A stretch of 64,000 nt of DNA from assembly GCA_026260175.1 (NCBI GenBank), contig JAKCWW010000615.1, positions 36,759 through 100,758 on the forward strand, read 5' to 3'. Position 1 is the stretch's first letter; each line of letters begins with the position of its first letter. A model generated the notes under the pieces. The model did no database searches. It saw only the letters and a list, made by a program, of their open reading frames with translations, and was not told the origin of the DNA. Of the stretch, positions 34,123 to 45,474 are shown in pieces. Position numbers and translations under genes: made by a program. This DNA is from Reticulitermes lucifugus (lineage: Eukaryota > Arthropoda > Insecta > Blattodea > Rhinotermitidae).

Positions 34123-37100
34123 AAAGAGAATGGAAATCAATATGGCATTTGTAGTCTTGCATGTGTACATTTCTCTGCACTGCTGCTAAGATGTATGGCT
34201 TCAGTCGAATATATTGTTGATATTTGAAGAAATATTCTATGTAAATCCAGTCTTAGTCGAGTTGGGTAGGAGCTAACCCAAGCAACCAGATACAATTCCA
34301 AGATAAATTGTCTTTAAAATTATCTGCTTTTAACAAGATTACTTAGTTCAACACAGCTTTTGCCCACAGTCCTCAACGGATTATCCAAATCAATGCTGGC
34401 AAGTCTGTCTACTGTCTGAGGCATTTCAAAATGTACACATAACATTGTGCAAGAAGCAATATGAGCTATTGACACTCACACAGGTATTGTAGGGTGCACA
34501 CTGGATCAAGTTAAGTTTGGAATAATGTTGTTTAGGTTCTGTATATTTTATTTTATATTATTTATTTATTGAGCTTTCCACTGGTACTAGTGGAACGGAA
34601 CATTGAAACCAACAGGGTATACAAAGTATTCATATTGGCCTCATATCAGACACATTGTTTTTTGCAGAGACAGTAATACTTTACTCTAAAAATAGGATTT
34701 AAACTCAGAATAAAATTGCATAGTAAGAAAACAAGTAAAGCTGTAGGGTTTGAATTATAAATGCTGTATTTTTGATGCATAAGATAAGGAAATTATACCT
34801 TCATGTGGACACCATCTCTGATGCTTATCAGATACAGAATGGTGATTTAACAAATGCATGTGTGGGCAGAAACATTATTTCCATTACAGAAAAACTTATA
34901 AACTCATAATGAAGTGTCTGCAGATAATCTGCGATGATTGCTGAATTTTACATTTAAAAATAATTTTGTGTCAAAGAAATAATTTTGCTGGTGATATCAT
35001 TGAAGACCTTTTTAAGAAAATTAGTCCTTCTGTCTTGTGGGATGTAATGCCATGTATTTTGATAGACCAGTACCAATGTTTCACAGGAATTATATGTTTA
35101 CCTTTAGGGTAGCCAGAATTTGTTTTTGTGTATCATACTACACAGTGTCACATCTCAGAAGACATTAATCTTTATCATCACTGTTGTGTGAACCTAACAT
35201 TTCCCAGGTTCTTAAAAGTTTCGGCTGATAGATTGGAACCGACATAAGTTAATATGTGAATTTTACAAACCTTTGAAAATTAAGGACAAAAATAATATTC
35301 CACTTGAATATTTAATAATACATAACTTACTACACAATTGTTAAAATTGCTTAAAATGAATATAAGGTGTATAGTCCCTGCTTATAGAGTTTACTGATAT
35401 GTAGTTCATGATCTTGATAGAGTGCTGTGTACCAAAACAATTATAAATGTTAATTGTTGGTGTTGTCACAATTTGTACATGCTGAATTCCCAGTTGAGTT
35501 ACTTGGATTGCAAAAATCTGCCTGTGTGTTACCCATGATGGACTGATTCACTAGTTTCAATAACTTACAAGTAATGGCAACACATACACAGACACAGGAA
35601 TATAATTTGTAACTGTAATTGGCCTGAGCCATAATATTACTGCATGCTCTATGTATGTATGTACTTTTTGTACAGTATTTTATAAAACAAATAACAAAAT
35701 CAAAGCAGAAACCTTATGCTCATAAATGAACAAAGAATTTAAACCTACAATACAGTCAAATCATATTGACCTTACTTAATATATTCTACTTTATGTAATA
35801 CCTGTTTATTATGTGAAAGTACCACATCCAACATCAGGGCATTGTTGGCTTTGGAGTGAGTGGCTGTACACTGCCATAGGTGCATCCTTTTGCTGACAGG
35901 TTTAAGTCATGTTACAGATTTATATACGTATTGTAAGATTGCATTGCATGTTTTGTGTTGACTAATATTATTTACATTCCTCATGTAGTTAGCTTACTTT
36001 AGTAGGGGTTTGCTAACACTTCCTGCAGTTTCATCCTATTCTATCTGTGCTTATCCACATATGTTATGAAGAGTTGTAATGAAACACTGTAGTATCTTTA
36101 CATAAATGGTCTTGGTTTTCTGTGTTACATATTTATGTCCACAGCAAACAATACTGAATTAAATCTTGGTTCTTGAATGAGATAGAATGGTGAAATCAAA
36201 TAGGTCACTTCATAGTTTAGTGTGCATGATTCTCACTCCTGCACCATGAAAGCAATGATTTTCTTGAACAACCATAATGACTGTCGACTGCACCACTGGC
36301 TTCAGGTCATTTATTTTATGGACTTTGCCCATCATCTTGTGGTAAAAATTATAATAAAAAATTAATAGAACACTACATTTCTGGGACAGGATCAGTCCCC
36401 ATCCTCAGGCTAAAAATGCAGTCAGTACCTAGTAGGTTAGGCCTGATAGGCAAAGCTACTCTTAACCTCTGGACTCAGGACAGAGATCAGTACTGTTGCA
36501 AAAATGGAGTGTTTTATTACTTTTTATTATTATTGCAGCACAACACATTGGACTAAGTTCCTTGAAGTAAATGAGTCAAAATATGATGTACCACTGTCAG
36601 AATCATGTAGACTTTTATACCGTAGGCATTATTTGCTGGCCATGTGCATCTTTAATCTATCTTCACACTCAAGTATTATGTTTGTGAGTGATATATCACC
36701 TAACAAAATATGTTCCAATATAATGTGTTTAACGGGTTTTCTTACAAGCTAAGTGGACTTAATTAAACACAAAATTAAGTTATATACGTACATAATTGTC
36801 ACTGTAAATTATCAACACATGTTAAAGGCATAATTTTACATACTGCTTAAAAAATAATGTAGGTGAATGATTTAATAGGGTATTAAAGTTTTAGACACCA
36901 GCATGCAATTATTGCTTATTTAGTTAGCAGGTTTGGAAATTTTTTTACCATGGTGTATATTTAGGTTATGAGCTGTAAACGGTTCTTAGCATGAAGTTAT
37001 ATTTACAGTGGTTTATTTACGTGTATGTATTGTCTTATTGACCTGTAGTGCAGAGAGGTTTGATGGTACCACCAGCTGTTCAGTGGGTAGTCCAGCAATA

Positions 37101-37190
37101 AAAAACACTCTCTGTAGTAAAGTATTTAAATGTTGTTATCTAAACTGATTGTGTAATTATTATTGGACAGATGGGTGGAAGGATATAAAG
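34123..37190 (+). other. Repeat-poor stretch, probably intron of the Nup88-like gene
   Basis: No ORF with recognisable homology, no SINE with a tRNA-like head and no LINE peptide was found here, in contrast to the flanks. Composition is AT-rich with many short A and T runs, as expected of an insect intron. A short imperfect palindrome (TTCCACTGGTACTAGTGGAA) lies at 34,576-34,595. Intronic status is inferred only from the donor at 34,117. Confidence 0.4.
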
Positions 37191-37352
37191 GTGTTGCTTA
37201 AAATCTTCTGGGTTGTAACCCGGCGTCTTAAGACCCTGAAATGGGACAAACAAGTGATCCAGAAACGTTGATCATACACCAAAAAATGACGCCGGGTAAC
37301 AACCCAGGAGATTTTAAGCAACATTACGGCCACGGCAGAAGTCTTCAATTAT
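37191..37352. mobile_element. Small inverted-repeat element, possible MITE
   Basis: Arms 37,193-37,227 (GTTGCTTAAAATCTTCTGGG, TTGTAACCCGGCGTC) and 37,288-37,322 are inverted with about 3 mismatches in 35. GATATAAAG occurs immediately before the left arm (37,182-37,190) and again at 37,353-37,361, which would suit a 9-bp target duplication if the element extends 30 bp past the right arm. Confidence 0.55.
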
Positions 37353-37807
37353 GATATAAAGATATTTGAAGAGGATCAATTCATATTGCATTAACTTTTG
37401 TGTAATAGCTTTCAGCACCTAATGAAGTTTGAATGCACCCACACACAAAAATTACAAGAATAAATTTAGGCTTCAGTATTTTACATGTAGTTTTAAAAGC
37501 GATGTTCCATTCACAATGGCCACATGACCTGAGGCAGCCATATTCTTGAAGCACTCAAGTACAGAGATTATAGTTTTGTATTCTACTCAGGACAGGGTTT
37601 TATGATGTCAGTGCCTTTCTGTGTCATATTGTACTGGTGGTGGTGGACAGTAAGTATAAATAATACAGTGTAAAATACTTGGTGCCACAACAGAATTTCT
37701 GTGGTGGTTAAGCAGAGGAACAATCTTTTATTTGCCTTTATATTTATCAACATTTTTGAGGCTTGGAATCATAACCAAATGGCTGGACTAAACTTTTGAG
37801 TTTCATG

Positions 37808-38765
37808 TTCGGACACATTTACAAAACAGTTGCAAAAATTGAATATTAGCTTCTTAAAGGTTTTCTGTGTGTCTGGCTACCAGCAAAGAACACCTTGACT
37901 TCCAATGGGCCCTGTTTCGTGAAATTTTATATTGAGGACTTGTACTATAAGCTGTCAAGAAAATTCAGTGAGATTCCAATTGGAAAATTACAAGGTTTAT
38001 TTTTTGTTCTCAGCACAACAATCTTTATTGTATTTTAGATACATAAAAATTCCTATTTTAAATATCTGTGTAAATAATTACAATATTTTTCGACGTGTGT
38101 AGGTCATCTTCAGATGGTTTCTGTTTAAAAATGCAGAAAGGTTGTATATTTGATGCCCAGTTTTGTGTATTTACAGTGTAAATATTTTCTGTCTTCTTGT
38201 TTGTTTGGTGTAAGTAGTAAATTATACAAAATTGAGCATAAAATCTACAATCTTCCAACGTGTTTAAATAGAAACCACGTAAAAGTGTCCTACACAGGTC
38301 GAAACATGTTGTGATTCTTTATATAGCTATTTAAGATAGGAATATGGAACTATGTAAGGTACAATAACGATTGTTGTTTTGACAGGAACAAAAAAGCCCT
38401 ATTGTTTTTCAATTGGAATTTTATTAAATAGCACAGTGGGCTGCCTACAGTGAAAAAAGAGATAATTCAAAGTTGGTTAAAATTAGAAAAAAATGTTTTT
38501 CTTGCGTTGAGAAACGTTTGAGATAAAATTTATGGTGAAATCAACCCATATTTCATGTCCAGTATTTTTGCGTATATTGGGCGGTTTATGAGGTACAATA
38601 ATTACAAAAAATATGATAGAACTAGATAGGCCATTGTATATTTAATACTTTTTGCTTTTGACTACGTGAAACTTTGAGGTTAGGATTCATTTTGTATAGC
38701 AGATAATTAAGTCAAATATGCATACATGTAGAATCATAATATGTGATAGTTATTGCTTTATACTT
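37808..38765 (+). repeat. Family C repeat, old copy split by a fold-back insertion
   Basis: Left part 37,808-37,980 (GTTGCAAAAATTGAATATTA, TTCCAATGGGCCCTGTTTCG, AAGAAAATTCAGTGAGATTC) and right part about 38,425-38,765 (GGTGAAATCAACCCATATTT, GGGCGGTTTATGAGGTACAA, AACTAGATAGGCCATTGTAT) together give the order of family C. A fold-back element occupies the interval. Both halves are much diverged. Confidence 0.5.
37980..38415. mobile_element. Fold-back element with stem-loop motifs, nested in family C
   Basis: Left arm CCAATTGGAAAATTACAAGG...TTATTTTTTGTTCTCAGCAC...ACAATCTTTATTGTATTTTA...TCCTATTTTAAATATCTGTG...TTTCGACGTGTGTAGGTCA is matched in reverse by the right arm (TGTCCTACACAGGTCGAAAC...TAGCTATTTAAGATAGGAAT...CAATAACGATTGTTGTTTTG...AACAAAAAAGCCC...CAATTGGAA). 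Arms are about 130 bp and imperfect. CAATTGGAA occurs at both ends and is either a 9-bp target duplication or the element's own termini, because the motif is palindromic. Confidence 0.65.
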
Positions 38766-41700
38766 GATTATAATTACGTAATATGGCGTCGCATATGGTA
38801 GATGATATTCGTTGTGGTGTGACACAATAATCCAGTGATGTGGCCTTCATGTCGTTTTCTCAGTTCCCATGAATATATTTTTCTTGAGATTTGCATGTTG
38901 AGGATAATTAAGGAAAGTGAAAAGGTGCAGTCATAATATTTCATTTTTATTGCCTGTTTTTAGGAATATGGAATTGACATGTAGATAAATTATGATTGTA
39001 CCTATAAATTGTGTATGAGAAATTGTTTGTACATCAGGAATTATAAAATATTTTGATGGTTTGAAATTTCGGTGTTTTGTATGACCAATAAATTTAGTCC
39101 TGTAAATAGTTAGTTTATCAGAGAAGTACCGGTATATCAACAGACCCTAATAATAGTAATAACGTTGTGTAGTATACATACACTTGTGAACAACAAAACG
39201 TGTGACCGTAGAGGATGCAAAGATATGAACACACCTGAACATGACTTTATACGTGCATGTCCTATCCTGTTGTATAGTTACTTCGTATAGTAAGTTTTAC
39301 TCTGAATTGCTGAGTACAGTGGAACTTAGGCTAGCAGGGAATTACACCTTGACCTGCAATTTGAACTTGTAAAGACATTTAGTGGTGAAGGAATTCAGTA
39401 TTGTTGAAAAGTGAGAAGAGGATAGTTTGAATGCATATTGAACAGTAATGTACATATATCTGCAAACAATATAAATTAGTTGATATAAGTAAAATTATAT
39501 GTGCTCTTTACACTGTTAGTATAAATTTGGACAGAAATTTTGTGAAGTTATCATGTTTAGCAAAAAAGATTGTGCTATGCAAGTTAAAAAATCTGCTAAG
39601 ATAATCTGAGATTTGCATGTCAGTAACATTAAAACTTACAAAACATCTATGTCAGATGGTGTTTATTCCATGGTTTTAGTTTAGCAAAAATTATTTGTGA
39701 AGTGTAACTTACCATTACCGCACATAATGTTAGGCATCTGTATGCTAGACCTTTCAGCATGTGGCTGTTTTGTAATGTATGTTGAATGGAAGTCAGTTGA
39801 CTGATGTTTACGATATACATTCTGATGGGACTGATGGTGGCATCTTGGAGGATCCATTTACTGCCTTGTAAAATATGCAGAAGACATACCCATAGGAAAC
39901 AGACTCAAACTTTAGACTCTTCTTTCCCCAAGGAACCATCTATTGAATATTTTCACTTTTTTCTTCTTGTTTTCAACTACCAAGAGTGTATACATAGGAT
40001 GTAGGCTTGGGAGGAGGAGAAAGGGCATCAGAATTTTGAAATAGCTTCACATCAAATGACTTTACACTGTAAAGGACTGCCATCCCTCACATTCTTTTTG
40101 TGTATACTCATACGAAATAAAAGTTGACCTACTTTGTGTGAAACTTTTTAAGAAACAATTTTATGTACGGCTTAAAATATTTACATGTTGCACATTAAAC
40201 GTCTTCACCAAATTTATTTTTTCCTTATAGAAATTTGTCTTTTATTACAGTTATCAAGTTTCCGTTATGACTGAGTGTTCAGATGAGTAACTTTGCCGAA
40301 ATTTATTAAGTGGTGAGGCACATAATTTTGCCAGATCTTTAAGTGGTCACATAAATAAATGTTCCAGTTTTTGTGCAAAATGTACTTGAATTAGTTTCGT
40401 GAATATATTTCACGGTCTTTTATAAGTGAGATGCAAATGGCCACTCTAATGAATATTACCACATTTCTGTAGATGTTATAATGAGGGTTTTGTAATATTT
40501 ACCTGGTTTTGTTATGCTTTATCCTAAGGTTATTTGGGTGCACCACTCGCATTGATCCTGTTATTTACAATAATTGTAGCAACAATTTTAAAATAACTTT
40601 CTTGTCTTTCGTGCGTGATATTTGGTTTTTAGTAAATTGTATAATTTTTTACTTCATTGACCCGATAGCTTATTCTGTTTTGCAGAACTATATGCTTGAC
40701 AGATGTGTATTTTACGGACAAAATATATTGCCTTAAAGATTTCTTTCCTCTGAGCACATGGAAGTACCTCCATTTCCTCCTCCCTTGTTCCTTACCCCCT
40801 ATCCCCTGTGTTCCCACACATTCACTACTTGTCCCCACCCCACAGTTTTAGTGATGTGTCTCGTTCTTACCCAGAACTCTTATGGCTAGGCCTATGCGGT
40901 GCTGCTCAGCAATGCTATACAGCCTCCTTCCAAAATATAGACATTTGTCACCTTTCATATGCAAAACAAGAGAAACACTGCCACTTTTCACCACCAAGGG
41001 GGTAATATTGAAAGAAAGGAGAGAGGAATAGGAAAAAGAGGGGGAATGTTATGTGAATTCGGAGACCAATATTCTTATATGGGGTTTGGGCGGTGTTGAG
41101 GGGGGAAGTAGTGGAGTCGGTATATAGACAGACATTCCACTATATTTCTTGAAAATCCAAGAAGTGAAAGCGCGGTTTTCAACTTTAGGCTTTTTCGTAT
41201 TTGAAATAGCATAGAAATGTTCATTGTCTGTGACGGAAAATGGATGAATTGGTTACACTCGTGGAAATACAAGGTTGCCATGGTTGCTTGTCATTATCCT
41301 AGTTGCTGAAAGTGAGTGGATCGGGATTGTGATACTGTCCGAGCTCTCAAGGAAATGTTTGTGCTATTAGAGATTGGAATCAGAAGTATGTCAGAACTTC
41401 GTAAGTATGGCGATGGCGCCAATGTTCTGCCTGGAGACTGACTGGACTGTCGAGAAGTTTGAAGTAGGGAAGTCCCTGACTTGTTCTGTCACACTCATGA
41501 CCTGAAACAATGTCTCCCACGGCGGGTTAAATTGGAATGCAGTACATTAAGTTCTTGTTTAGCCTACTTTCTTTCCCTCAAGGGACGAAAAGTAGGCCCA
41601 CAAAATGTTATGCTTTCTGGGAATCCCCCATTTCAACATATGAAACAGTAGCTTGATTTTCACGAGATTTGGTATGACAATTATACAATCTGATACCACC

Positions 41701-42169
41701 CAAAGCCGTACTTTCCAATCCCATATAATCAGTAATAATAACATGGCGGATGCGAGCACTTACACGTATGAAGTGGCAAGTAGGCTTTGTAACCCATGGC
41801 TCGGAGAAAACCCAAACAAGTGCCTTTGCTAGGATACAGGAAACCAAGTATAGGTAATTCTTATCTCACTCGGGGAAACCCAGCTCTTGATTATAACACC
41901 GTTACTAGTATACGAGAAACATTATATTGTGAGTGCAAGGTTTCCTTACAGGTTCGCTAGTAATGAACAAAGTCGTATTTACTTTGCCATCTCCAGTGTA
42001 AAATGTGGCCGTGTATAGCTTATACTTGTAACAATGCCATAGAACTTTTCGTTTCTTTCGCTAAGAAATTGCTATGTTTGATGAGCTCTGCCCGGAGCGT
42101 CTTGCTTGTGTGTTGTGGAACTGGTTAGGATTTTGGATACAAAACTGGTATGGTAAGCATATGGGAGCT
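38766..42169. other. No gene seen; possibly intronic
   Basis: If the Nup88-like gene continues here, its exons were not recognised. A polypyrimidine tract (40,741-40,830) and a polypurine tract (40,990-41,050) bracket a 65-codon frame without homology. Confidence 0.4.
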
Positions 42170-42455
42170 GGCATAGCGACTAGGCTTTTGTAGTCAGTAT
42201 AGCGAACAGGCTACGGCTTGAACGATCCGGGCAGGAGCAAGAGATTTTTATCTTTTCCAAAACATCCACTTCAGCTCTGAGGCCCACCTAGCCTCCAATT
42301 GAATGGGTAACGGGGACCTTTTTCCCGAAGGTAAAGCGGCCGGGGCGTGAGGGTGATAACTCACGTCCATCTAGTCGCGCGGTGAAAAATGAGTGGAGCT
42401 ATACCTCCATTTCCACTGTGTGCCTTCATGGTGAATACAGGGGCAACTGTACATT
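42170..42455 (+). mobile_element. SINE-A copy with duplicated head
   Basis: The head motif appears twice: GGCATAGCGACTAGGCTTTT and then GTATAGCGAACAGGCTACGG, so one head is partly duplicated or one copy landed in another. Body: GAGGCCCACCTAGCCTCCAA, GGTAAAGCGGCCGGGGCGTG, and 3' end GTGCCTTCATGGTGAATACA. Confidence 0.7.
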
Positions 42456-42803
42456 TTTATCATATGCGTATGCAGCCAGCTTAACACAAGGTCGGGCTTT
42501 TCAGTGCTATGCCTTTTTTTTTTAAACTTTGCCCCTTCTGTAGTAGAACAGTTCTAGGAAGATATTTGAACCAAGGACAGATGTTAGAGATACAGGAATT
42601 ACTACGACACTAGTCATTTTGTGACGTGGTCGTAGATATTTCACGTTTTCTGGGTTACTCAGTAACCAGACGCTGCGAGTTTTCGTAATTTTTATCAATA
42701 CGGAATTGCAGACTAAACTTAATATGTACAGCCTCCGTGCAATTGGTACACATAAACAAGCTCATCACCAACAAATGGCCCTACGTTTCGAATGTAATGC
42801 ACT

Positions 42804-42843
42804 CCTACATGTTTCGGTCACTGACCGTAGCCATCGTCAGGGA
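42804..42843 (-). ncRNA. Hammerhead-like stem-loop motif
   Basis: Minus strand: CCCTGACGATGGCTACGGTC then AGTGACCGAAACATGTAGG. GGTC/GACC stem; core CTGACGA has one change. Confidence 0.38.
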
Positions 42844-42943
42844 GTATCTGTACTGGAAACATATACATCGTTATTATAGAGCTTGTCCGTAGTAAATGGT
42901 AAAATGCCAATATGCCATTAAAACAAAAATACACAATATTTAG

Positions 42944-43030
42944 CATAGTATATATTATATAGTATATGTACTATATAGTATACAGCATACATACACTATA
43001 CGTGCATTTATATACTACAGTATATATATT
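42944..43030. repeat. TA/TATAC-rich low-complexity tract
   Basis: Repeated TATA, ACTATATAGTATA and CATACATACACTATAC words between a stem-loop region and a family C copy. Confidence 0.85.
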
Positions 43031-43380
43031 TTTCCATATTATCTCAGAAACGGCACCATTTCGGGAAAAAGTTATTGAACATAAAGTATGTGTTTTGATT
43101 TTCTCTACAATTTTTGTCCGAAACATTTCTCATTTTAAGAAGAGTTCAGCGTAATGTTGTAATAAATGTACACAGGTCTTCCTGTAAAGTACCCGTCATT
43201 CTTACCAGATTTTAATGAAACTTGAATCTTCTCGACAGATTTTCGAAAAATACTCATATCAAATTTAATGAAAATCCGTCCAGTGGGAGCCGAGTTGTTC
43301 CATGCGGACGGACAGACAGACAGACAGACATGACGAAGCTAATAGTCGCTTTTCGCAATTTTGCGAACGCGCCTAAAAGC
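43028..43380 (-). repeat. Family C repeat, partial, minus strand
   Basis: Reverse-strand copy with CAGTGGGAGCCGAGTTGTTC, a (GACA)n block at 43,311-43,330 and the boundary GCGAACGCGCCTAAAAGC. A TA-rich run abuts its other end. Confidence 0.78.
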
Positions 43381-43596
43381 TATAGGACTTTGTATTCATG
43401 GTAATATACAAACTCACACTTCCGCTTTTTCTGGTTCTTAAGAGAATATCGTTTTGAAAAGTAAATTATGGTCTGTCTTAAACACATTATTTTACGTTTG
43501 TTCAGAAACTTTCAAATTGTATCCAATATCGTACATGACTAATATGTCTGAGATGGGCGTAACATAAGTCGCTGTTACACGAAACCGATCTTCGTA

Positions 43597-43989
43597 GTGG
43601 CAATGACTAACCGCCGCCATTTTCACTTCCTCTTTGCTCCAGTAGCAGCCCTTGTGATAATAAATTCATCATACGAAAATATTCGGGATACCCACTCTTC
43701 TCCCCACTCTCTCCTCACTATTTCTCCAACTACCACCACCCGCTTCCCCTGTTCCATTCTCTTGCTTTTGCTTCCGAAATCTACCATCTATCACCTTGTT
43801 TTTCAATGTTTCCGAATTCACCACGCTTTGTTCGTCTCTGTTGATGGCGTTTTGCAAGCCAATGTAGCAGGCAGTGTCGCAGCAATCATTCAATATTCTC
43901 TAATGGAATTGGGTAGGTTCACAAAGTTGCATGATTTGCTGGAATTCGGAACTGTCACAGACTCTTTGTGTAGTTACTTTTGTCCGTAG
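43597..43989 (+). other. Region open on both strands (130 codons forward, 74 codons reverse), origin unknown
   Basis: The forward frame is rich in Pro, Ser, Thr and His and looks like an antisense shadow. The reverse frame (43,893-43,669) reads as more protein-like: a Cys-containing start, LQNAINRDEQSVVNSETLKN, then a KQKQENGTGEAGGGSWRNSE segment and RRVGIPNIF before its stop. That suggests a decayed element or exon on the minus strand, but I recognise no family. Confidence 0.2.
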
Positions 43990-44089
43990 CCACTTCTGAA
44001 TTGTTAGTTACGACTGTGTACTCCTTGCGAGTTTCGATGTTTTCGCAGTGTTCTAGCTGAGGATTCCTTTCGTCTAGGACATGATGTAA

Positions 44090-44212
44090 TCGACACCGAC
44101 GTTTCGAAGGAACGTATTTTCTTTATCGTCCATAGTCAATAAGGCATTCTTCCAGGACTTACTGGCTATTGAAGACGAAGGTAACACGTTTCTTCGAAAC
44201 GTCGGGGTCCAA
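44090..44212. mobile_element. Fold-back remnant with GAAACGTCGG-type motif
   Basis: Left GACACCGACGTTTCGAAGGA, ACGTATTTTCTTTATCGTC is inverted at the right as GACGAAGGTAACACGTTTCT, TCGAAACGTCGGGGTC. Arms about 40 bp, spacer about 45 bp. Confidence 0.6.
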
Positions 44213-44705
44213 TTGCCCCATGAAGCAGTGTGACGACCCACAAAAACGGAATCCTTATGTAACTATTTTTTGAATCTGATATTTTACGTTTTTTTTTCTG
44301 TTAATACGGATTAGGTCCTTTTTTGTGTTCTGGTGTATATTAATTGAGAGACAGTGAATCTTCAGGAACGTGGTAATACTCCCTGGGTAGGGAATCGTCC
44401 CTTCGAAAAGCCTTTTACCATCAAACTATAAAAAATGAACAGAAAAATCGCGACAAAATCCGTACTTCAACGTGGGATTCCAACGCGAGTTTTGAGCATG
44501 TCCATGACCCAAGAAGCAGAATTGTTGTAATTTGTTTACTGTTGTGTATGTAGGCAGCCAGTTTAACCCAAAGCGTTTTACGATAACTTATAGTGTGCAG
44601 AGAGAGTTAGAGAGTGCTTGAACGTAAAACAGGGGAAGTAACGGGAGGATGGAGAAAATCGGACAAGGAAGGTCACAATTCTTATTCTTTGCCAAAATAA
44701 TATTA

Positions 44706-45010
44706 GGGTGGTCAATTCGAGGATAGTGTGGGGGCGGGGACATGCAGCGCGCGTGGGAAGGATGAGAAATGCACACAGAATTTGGAACGATAAACCTAAA
44801 GTGAAGAGATCACTTGCTAAGATCTGTGCGTAAGTTACAGGATAATATTAAGATGGATCTGAAAGAAATAGTGAAAGATTGTACTGGAGTAATGTGGCTC
44901 AGTATGGGGTCCAGTTGCATGGTTTGTGAATACAGTGATGAACGTTTTGGCCTTCTAGGAGGCTGGGAATTTTTTGACATGCTTAGCGACTATCTTCTCA
45001 AAAATAATTT
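44706..45010 (+). pseudogene. LINE-G: C-terminal and 3' fragment
   Basis: A decayed GHVARMGE region (GGGGACATGCAGCGCGCGTG) at 44,737-44,756 is followed by an open stretch LQDNIKMDLKEIVKDCTGVM and by the 3' end pattern 'GCTGGGAATTTTTTGACATGCTTAGCGACTAT', present at other LINE-G 3' ends. It lies just upstream of the LINE-H 3' end at 45.3 kb. Confidence 0.65.
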
Positions 45011-45295
45011 TGTGTATCTTTACTCTAGACTATCTCTACCAAAATTTGATTTGTATCGGCAATAATTGCGCATAAGTGAATGAGGGGTAAGCTCTAACGA
45101 AGAGCGTGTTTGGAAGGTCGTGTCAACAACTGGCGTTCTAATCGTAATGTGATATTACACGCCGCCTTTATTGTGCATAAAGTTTGCATGCTGTCTGTAT
45201 GCGCAGTACAGCTTACGAGTACCAAGTGAAGAAGTGACAATATGTAAAAAACAAGAGAGAGAGAGACCATTGTGTGATGCAAGCATTTCCCCGGA

Positions 45296-45474
45296 ATAGA
45301 AGTGACGGAAAGACGAGGAAGAAGACGTACGCAGCTACTGGATGACCTTAAGGAAAAGAGAGGATACTGGAAATTGGAAGAGAAAGCACTAGATCGCACT
45401 GTGTGGAGAACTCGCTTTGGAAGAGGCTATGGGCCTGTCGTTAGACAGACAACAGAATGAATGAATGAATGACC
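45296..45474 (+). pseudogene. LINE-H: retrotransposon 3' end with (GAAT)n tail
   Basis: The plus strand encodes EVTERRGRRRTQLLDDLKEK, RGYWKLEEKALDRTVW and RTRFGRGYGPVVRQTTE, stop, then a (GAAT)n tail at 45,457-45,472. It is the cleanest version of this terminus in the window and defines the 3' boundary. The insertion keeps only the last 60 or so codons, typical of severe 5' truncation during target-primed reverse transcription. Confidence 0.8.

Noticed and set aside
37200-37300. Hammerhead-like motif between the arms at 37.2 kb (CAGAAACGTTGATC)
   Set aside because: GAAAC is present but no CTGATGA partner with a stem; the region is an inverted repeat of another kind.
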